This document shows, one piece after another, positions 60,144-64,000 of a stretch of DNA of 64,000 nt (position 1 is its first letter; each line of letters opens with the position of its first letter). The notes beneath the pieces are model-generated. The model saw only the letters and a list, made by a program, of their open reading frames with translations, searched no databases and had not been told where the DNA came from. The stretch is from Aquanectria penicillioides (lineage: Eukaryota; Ascomycota; Sordariomycetes; Hypocreales; Nectriaceae): the NCBI GenBank assembly GCA_003415625.1, contig PYIU01000004.1:2480001-2544000 (forward strand). The letters are read 5' to 3'. A program made the translations under genes and the position numbers.

Positions 60144-60952
60144 ATGGACCCCCGTGATCCTAGTTACGGCAGCCACCCTTCACAATCCATCCCCAATGCT
60201 GCATATCCAGACTCGCCCTACCAGCCCAGCGACGGCACTGGGACGCCGCAGGGCATGAACTCATCTCAAGTGGCCATATCTCCCGTTTCGTCGCATCAAC
60301 AACACTCTTATTCGCCCTCGCAGACGGGAATCCACTTCTGCAGCATGCCACCACCCGCTCCTCAAACCACCACCATTCCTAACATTAGTCCTATCGCACC
60401 TGCGTCGTGGGGAATTCAAGATCCTCGAGCTCAGGCTATCCCGTCTAGCCCACCTCCGCCATACGATCCAAGCCAGGCGCCGTCTTCATACTCGCCTTTG
60501 GATAATGTCTCCTCGTTACACTCTCGTCCACAGCCCACCCTGGACTCACGCATACAGCCCACTCCTCCGGCATCATTGCACTACCCGCCGTCACCTCATT
60601 CAGCCCTATCTCCTCACCCAGCGTCACCAAACCGTACAGCAGCGTTGCGGGGTCGACGTTAGAGAACGGCACAACGAAACTGGGCCCAGTGGCGGAGGCT
60701 CGGAGACGAAAGAAGCGCAAGATGCGGATCTGCATCGTTGCATTATGTATCATCTTTCTCTTCCTGATTGCCGTCATTGTTGGCGTTGCCGTGGGAGTGT
60801 TGAAGGTTCAACTCAAAGACAACGGCGGAGGCGGAGGAGGCGGAGGCCCCCGAACAACGTGCAGGAGTAGAAGCCCGTCATGGGGATTGGAGGATGAAGG
60901 ACTGGCCGGGGGTGCCGAATCCGTTGTCCTCAACAACCTCAACGCCCCTTGA
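60144..60952 (+). CDS. Proline-rich single-pass membrane protein, apparent frameshift
   Basis: The ATG at 60144 (context CGTC ATGG) opens a frame of 172 residues that is Pro/Ser/Gln-rich (PSSPPPPYDPSQAPSSYSP and similar) and ends at a TAG at 60660-60662. Coding character continues in the -1 frame: PYSSVAGSTLENGTTKLGPV, a basic EARRRKKRKM stop-transfer patch, then a hydrophobic helix ICIVALCIIFLFLIAVIVG and a Gly-rich segment, open to 60952. One missing base in the CCAAACCG stretch (60627-60634) would join them. No splice signals do so. The expected product has a long disordered cytosolic part and one membrane helix near the C terminus. The family is not identified; the reading after the Gly run is uncertain. 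Confidence 0.6.
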
Positions 60953-62274
60953 ATGGCTATGTTTACTGTCGGGCCGGTCTTAGCCTGCTGGCAGATGAAT
61001 GTATGACGACGAATCCGTCTGGCTTCGCTTTTTTTTTTCTCCCTCCCTCTCCCTCGAATACTGTGGGTTTTTGGGTTATAAATGAAAGGGTCTTAGAGGA
61101 TGGACATGATAAGGCGTTTTTTTTTGGAGACGGATGGGCGAATTAGGTTGCCTACATTGTAAGAAGTTTACGCTCTATTTTCTTTTGTTCTTGATTTGAG
61201 CGACATGGACTCTTGGCATTAGCGGACTATATCAACTAGCGATACAATAACCCCAAATAATTGAAGCAATTGATAATGACACAACTAAAACATGACCAGT
61301 AGTCAACGGCCGGGAAGTATGATACTTCGCAGATCTCAATACATCACAAATTGAACATTAGTTCTAGATGATTAAGGATCTGAGACGTAAATCTTGGCTT
61401 GAATCTTGACTTAATGGTATGCCATCACTTCCTAGCTCTCAACCACTTGTGTCACTCGTGCCACTTACGATAGCTAAGACATTGTTAGCATCCTTTGGCG
61501 AGATATCACGTCTGGCCACACAGACAGGCCCCGAGACGGTGAGACCATCTTAGGGTGTGCATAATACCCTTCATGCCTTTATCACGTAGGTGACCGCGAA
61601 GCTCAACTTACACTCGCTCTCCCATCAACCAATAGCTTTAAGCTACCAAAGTGTGGATGCGGATGGGTCTCGATTTGCCCGCCAACAAGAAAAAAAAAGG
61701 CCTCATGGCGAAACAATGGACAATAGACAGACAGAGCGAGGAACAAAGAGATAGAAACGGAGGAGGCGAAGGGGTGGGTATAAAAGAGGCGGCTCCCGGG
61801 AATACGGAGGGTTTGTCTTAATCGAGGTTCGGACTCGACTTTGACCTAACGAGGTATAGGACGAGACGCCATTGCCAGTGGGTTTGACCCGTTTGTCGGG
61901 TCGTTCGTTTCCCTTGATCGAGATCATTGTGGATGAGCCTGACCAAGAAGAAACAAAAAGAGAAGGTCAGTTATGATCACTAGACTAGACATGACGGGAA
62001 AAAATTTCACTCTCTCTTTTTTTTTCTCTTTTTTTTTTCTTTTTTCTTTCCTTTTCCTTCTTCGGTTCAAGGCTCGGCATTTCTTAGACTTTTGTGTTTT
62101 TCCTTTGCACGCCGACTATGACTAGCAATTACAAGGGACCCGTCATGATTTTTGGGCCGAGTCAAATGCCAAGATTTGGATGGGATCCTCTGCGGACACT
62201 GCAACAGACCAGATGTGGTACTGGTGTGAATCAGAACAAGAGTCAAGCAACACCGTGTACACCGCACACGTAGA

Positions 62275-62365
62275 CACACACACACAAAGAGAAAGAGAGC
62301 GAGCGAAAGAGAGAGAGAGAGAGAGAGAGACGCACGTACACGCACGCGCACACACACATGCACAG
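62275..62365. repeat. Compound CA/GA/CG microsatellite
   Basis: ACACACACAC, then GAGAGAGAGAGA, then CACGCGCACACACACA in succession. Confidence 0.85.
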
Positions 62366-62681
62366 GCGTACGCACGCAAACACTTCTCAAACATTGAAGT
62401 TTCAAGGCCTTGCTTGCTTCGTGGAAAGCCTCAGAAATAAAGAGGTCAATGTCCTTTAGTTTCCCGTTTCGGGTTAAGACCGAGGATAGTCTATTATTCT
62501 TCATCTCATTCGCATTCTTCTTCTGCGCAAATAAGGCAAAAAAAAAAAAAACCGACAGGGAAAAAGAAAGAGGAAATAGTATCCAGAGACAGAACACAGA
62601 CACTGGGCGCAGGGGTTTCTTGGTAGGAGCGGGAAAAACGGCCATTCCCTTTGACCGCTCCTTGGATGTTTTTAACTTCCC

Positions 62682-62705
62682 GTGTGTGTGTGTGTGTGTG
62701 TGTGT
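62682..62705 (+). repeat. (GT)12 microsatellite
   Basis: Perfect GT dinucleotide run. Confidence 0.9.
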
Positions 62706-64000
62706 TCTGGTGTTTTGCTGTCCCTCCCGAAGAGGGGAGGGGGGGGGAGGCCAGAACCTGTCACTGACAAGTCATAGATGCGTGGTTCAGAAATTGTCGC
62801 GAGACGACCAAAAATGGAAAAAGAAAAAAAAAAAACTTCCCTTCCCTCACCTCGTTCTCCCTAGTGACATCCCCAAAGAAAATCATTGATTCCATTACGT
62901 GGATACGGGGAGCAGGAGAGGATCCGGCCCGGCACGGTAGCAATATCGACGGTCGTCGGTGCATCCAAAGTCTAACGCCCATCCACGTACCAACAAAGTA
63001 GACTGGGCTCCATTGATCAGGTGAGTTGAGAGAGAAGAGAGAGAGAGAGAGAAAACTAGGCGTGCAGCAAGGGGACGAGAGCGAATGAGTTTGACGGGTT
63101 TTCTTCCTTAGATAACATGACAGATAATTTTCTCACCTCTCTTATATTATTACTCCCACTTTTTTTTTTCTTTCTTTCTTTCTTTCTTTCTTCACACATT
63201 CTACGCATGTCGTCCTCGTATCACCAGAATTGCAAGTCATCTGATGGTCCGCCGTGGCCTTACCTCTCTCACCTTGGCGGTTCTGGGCCCTATGCAGGAA
63301 GACTGCATCCGGGTCTGGACTGTGGCCGGGTCCCCACGGGTGGAGGCTAGGCGGGCGGGAGAAAGTCGTCCTCTCAGCCACAAAAGAGCAGTGTGCTTAG
63401 TGCCAAAAGGCATGTGCCCGCCGGAGCTCGATCCGATACGATTCGCGAGGAAGCATTGCCACCCAATCTGTAACTTAATTGTTCGCCTGGGAGGGAGGGG
63501 GGTGGGTTCTGCGTGCCATGGCAAAAGCGTGGGGTGAAGGCCATTTCGGACATTCTGGATCGGCCTGGTTTGGTCTGTCTGGGTGAAGCAAGCCAAGGGC
63601 AAGCAAGCACTCAAGCCCTCACGCGCTTGAGCAAGTAAGCAATCAAGCAAGCAAGGAATCAGACAGGCGGGCAAGTAACGTTGGCGTCGCCCTACATGCA
63701 CACCACATGGACTGGCATGACGGGATGCACTCATTCGTCCCGGCTATTGTTGCATTTCACCCATCCATCTCATCTGCAGTGCAGTCGGCACACTTGCATA
63801 CGGCATGGGCATGTGTCTCTTTTTACACATTGTCCACCGCCGGCAAAGACACAGAGGTCTCGGAAGAGGGCCGCTCCGACAGCGGGTGACGATGGTGACG
63901 AAACAGGGCCAGCCTTCGTTCATCCGATGTCTCGTCTGCCACTTGGCACTTGATTAGCAGAGGAAGAAAAAAAAACAAGTACAAAATGCACAACCCTCCT

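Larger units (their letters stand above)
60953..64000. other. 3' intergenic region rich in simple repeats
   Basis: No gene supported. Holds CA/GA/CG microsatellites (about 62275-62365), (GT)12 at 62682-62705, CTTT repeats (63163-63192) and CAAG-rich imperfect repeats (63585-63665). A TATAAAAG box at 61778-61790 followed by CT-rich sequence could belong to a transcript running out of or within the window, but no coding exon is recognised downstream. Confidence 0.5.

Noticed and set aside
1..64000. CRISPR arrays, rRNA genes, viral insertions
   Set aside because: No regularly spaced repeats with unique spacers, no rRNA-like segments and no recognisable viral protein were seen.

Overview
The window reads as nuclear DNA of a filamentous ascomycete (Pezizomycotina, probably a Sordariomycete; the lineage is an inference). 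Most genes have several short introns of 50-80 bp with GTRNGT donors and CTRAY-like branch sites. The gene content is typically fungal: a PDR-type ABC transporter, a Zn2Cys6 regulator, a PTH11-like receptor, EFR3, a NACHT/ankyrin protein and a RIP-marked transposon. Exon structures below were assembled by hand from splice signals and reading-frame continuity. No tools were run.

Layout. 1-7.8 kb holds a full-size PDR ABC transporter (+) and, converging on it, an SRPK-like kinase (-). 7.8-10 kb has no gene I can support. 10.0-17.2 kb is a decayed Helitron: Rep and PIF1-type helicase remnants lie between two 62-bp GC-rich direct repeats. About 30 in-frame stops and several destroyed active-site residues are present, nearly all explained by C-to-T changes at CpA, with no frameshift noticed. 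17.4-18.95 kb has two tail-to-tail GNAT acetyltransferases, the first carrying an in-frame TAG. 19-27.5 kb is gene-poor and contains relics, including a broken APH-family phosphotransferase. 27.6-29.2 kb encodes a PTH11-like seven-helix protein (-). 31-35.3 kb has an alpha/beta-hydrolase (DUF676-type) gene with an apparent 1-base deletion, then RCC1, the Ran GEF (+).

The most unusual gene lies at 35.9-39.9 kb. Seven exons join into a predicted 1204-residue protein with a fungal STAND-type N-terminal domain, a NACHT NTPase, ankyrin repeats and a complete Chk2/Rad53-like Ser/Thr kinase at the C terminus. It is followed by a Zn2Cys6 transcription factor (41.2-43.4 kb), a small protein with a SesA-like N terminus and three roughly 35-residue C-terminal repeats (46.3-47.3 kb), and a FAD monooxygenase (48.6-50.0 kb). 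The last third holds EFR3 (53.5-57.1 kb), a proline-rich single-pass membrane protein with an apparent 1-base deletion (60.1-60.95 kb), and long intergenic stretches rich in simple repeats.

The genes do not form one pathway. Housekeeping functions (RCC1, EFR3, hydrolase) are interspersed with accessory functions (efflux, acetyltransferases, receptor, NLR-like proteins, monooxygenase) and a dead transposon. The two STAND/SesA-type proteins within about 10.5 kb are the strongest hint of a local functional theme, in fungal self/non-self recognition or regulated cell death.
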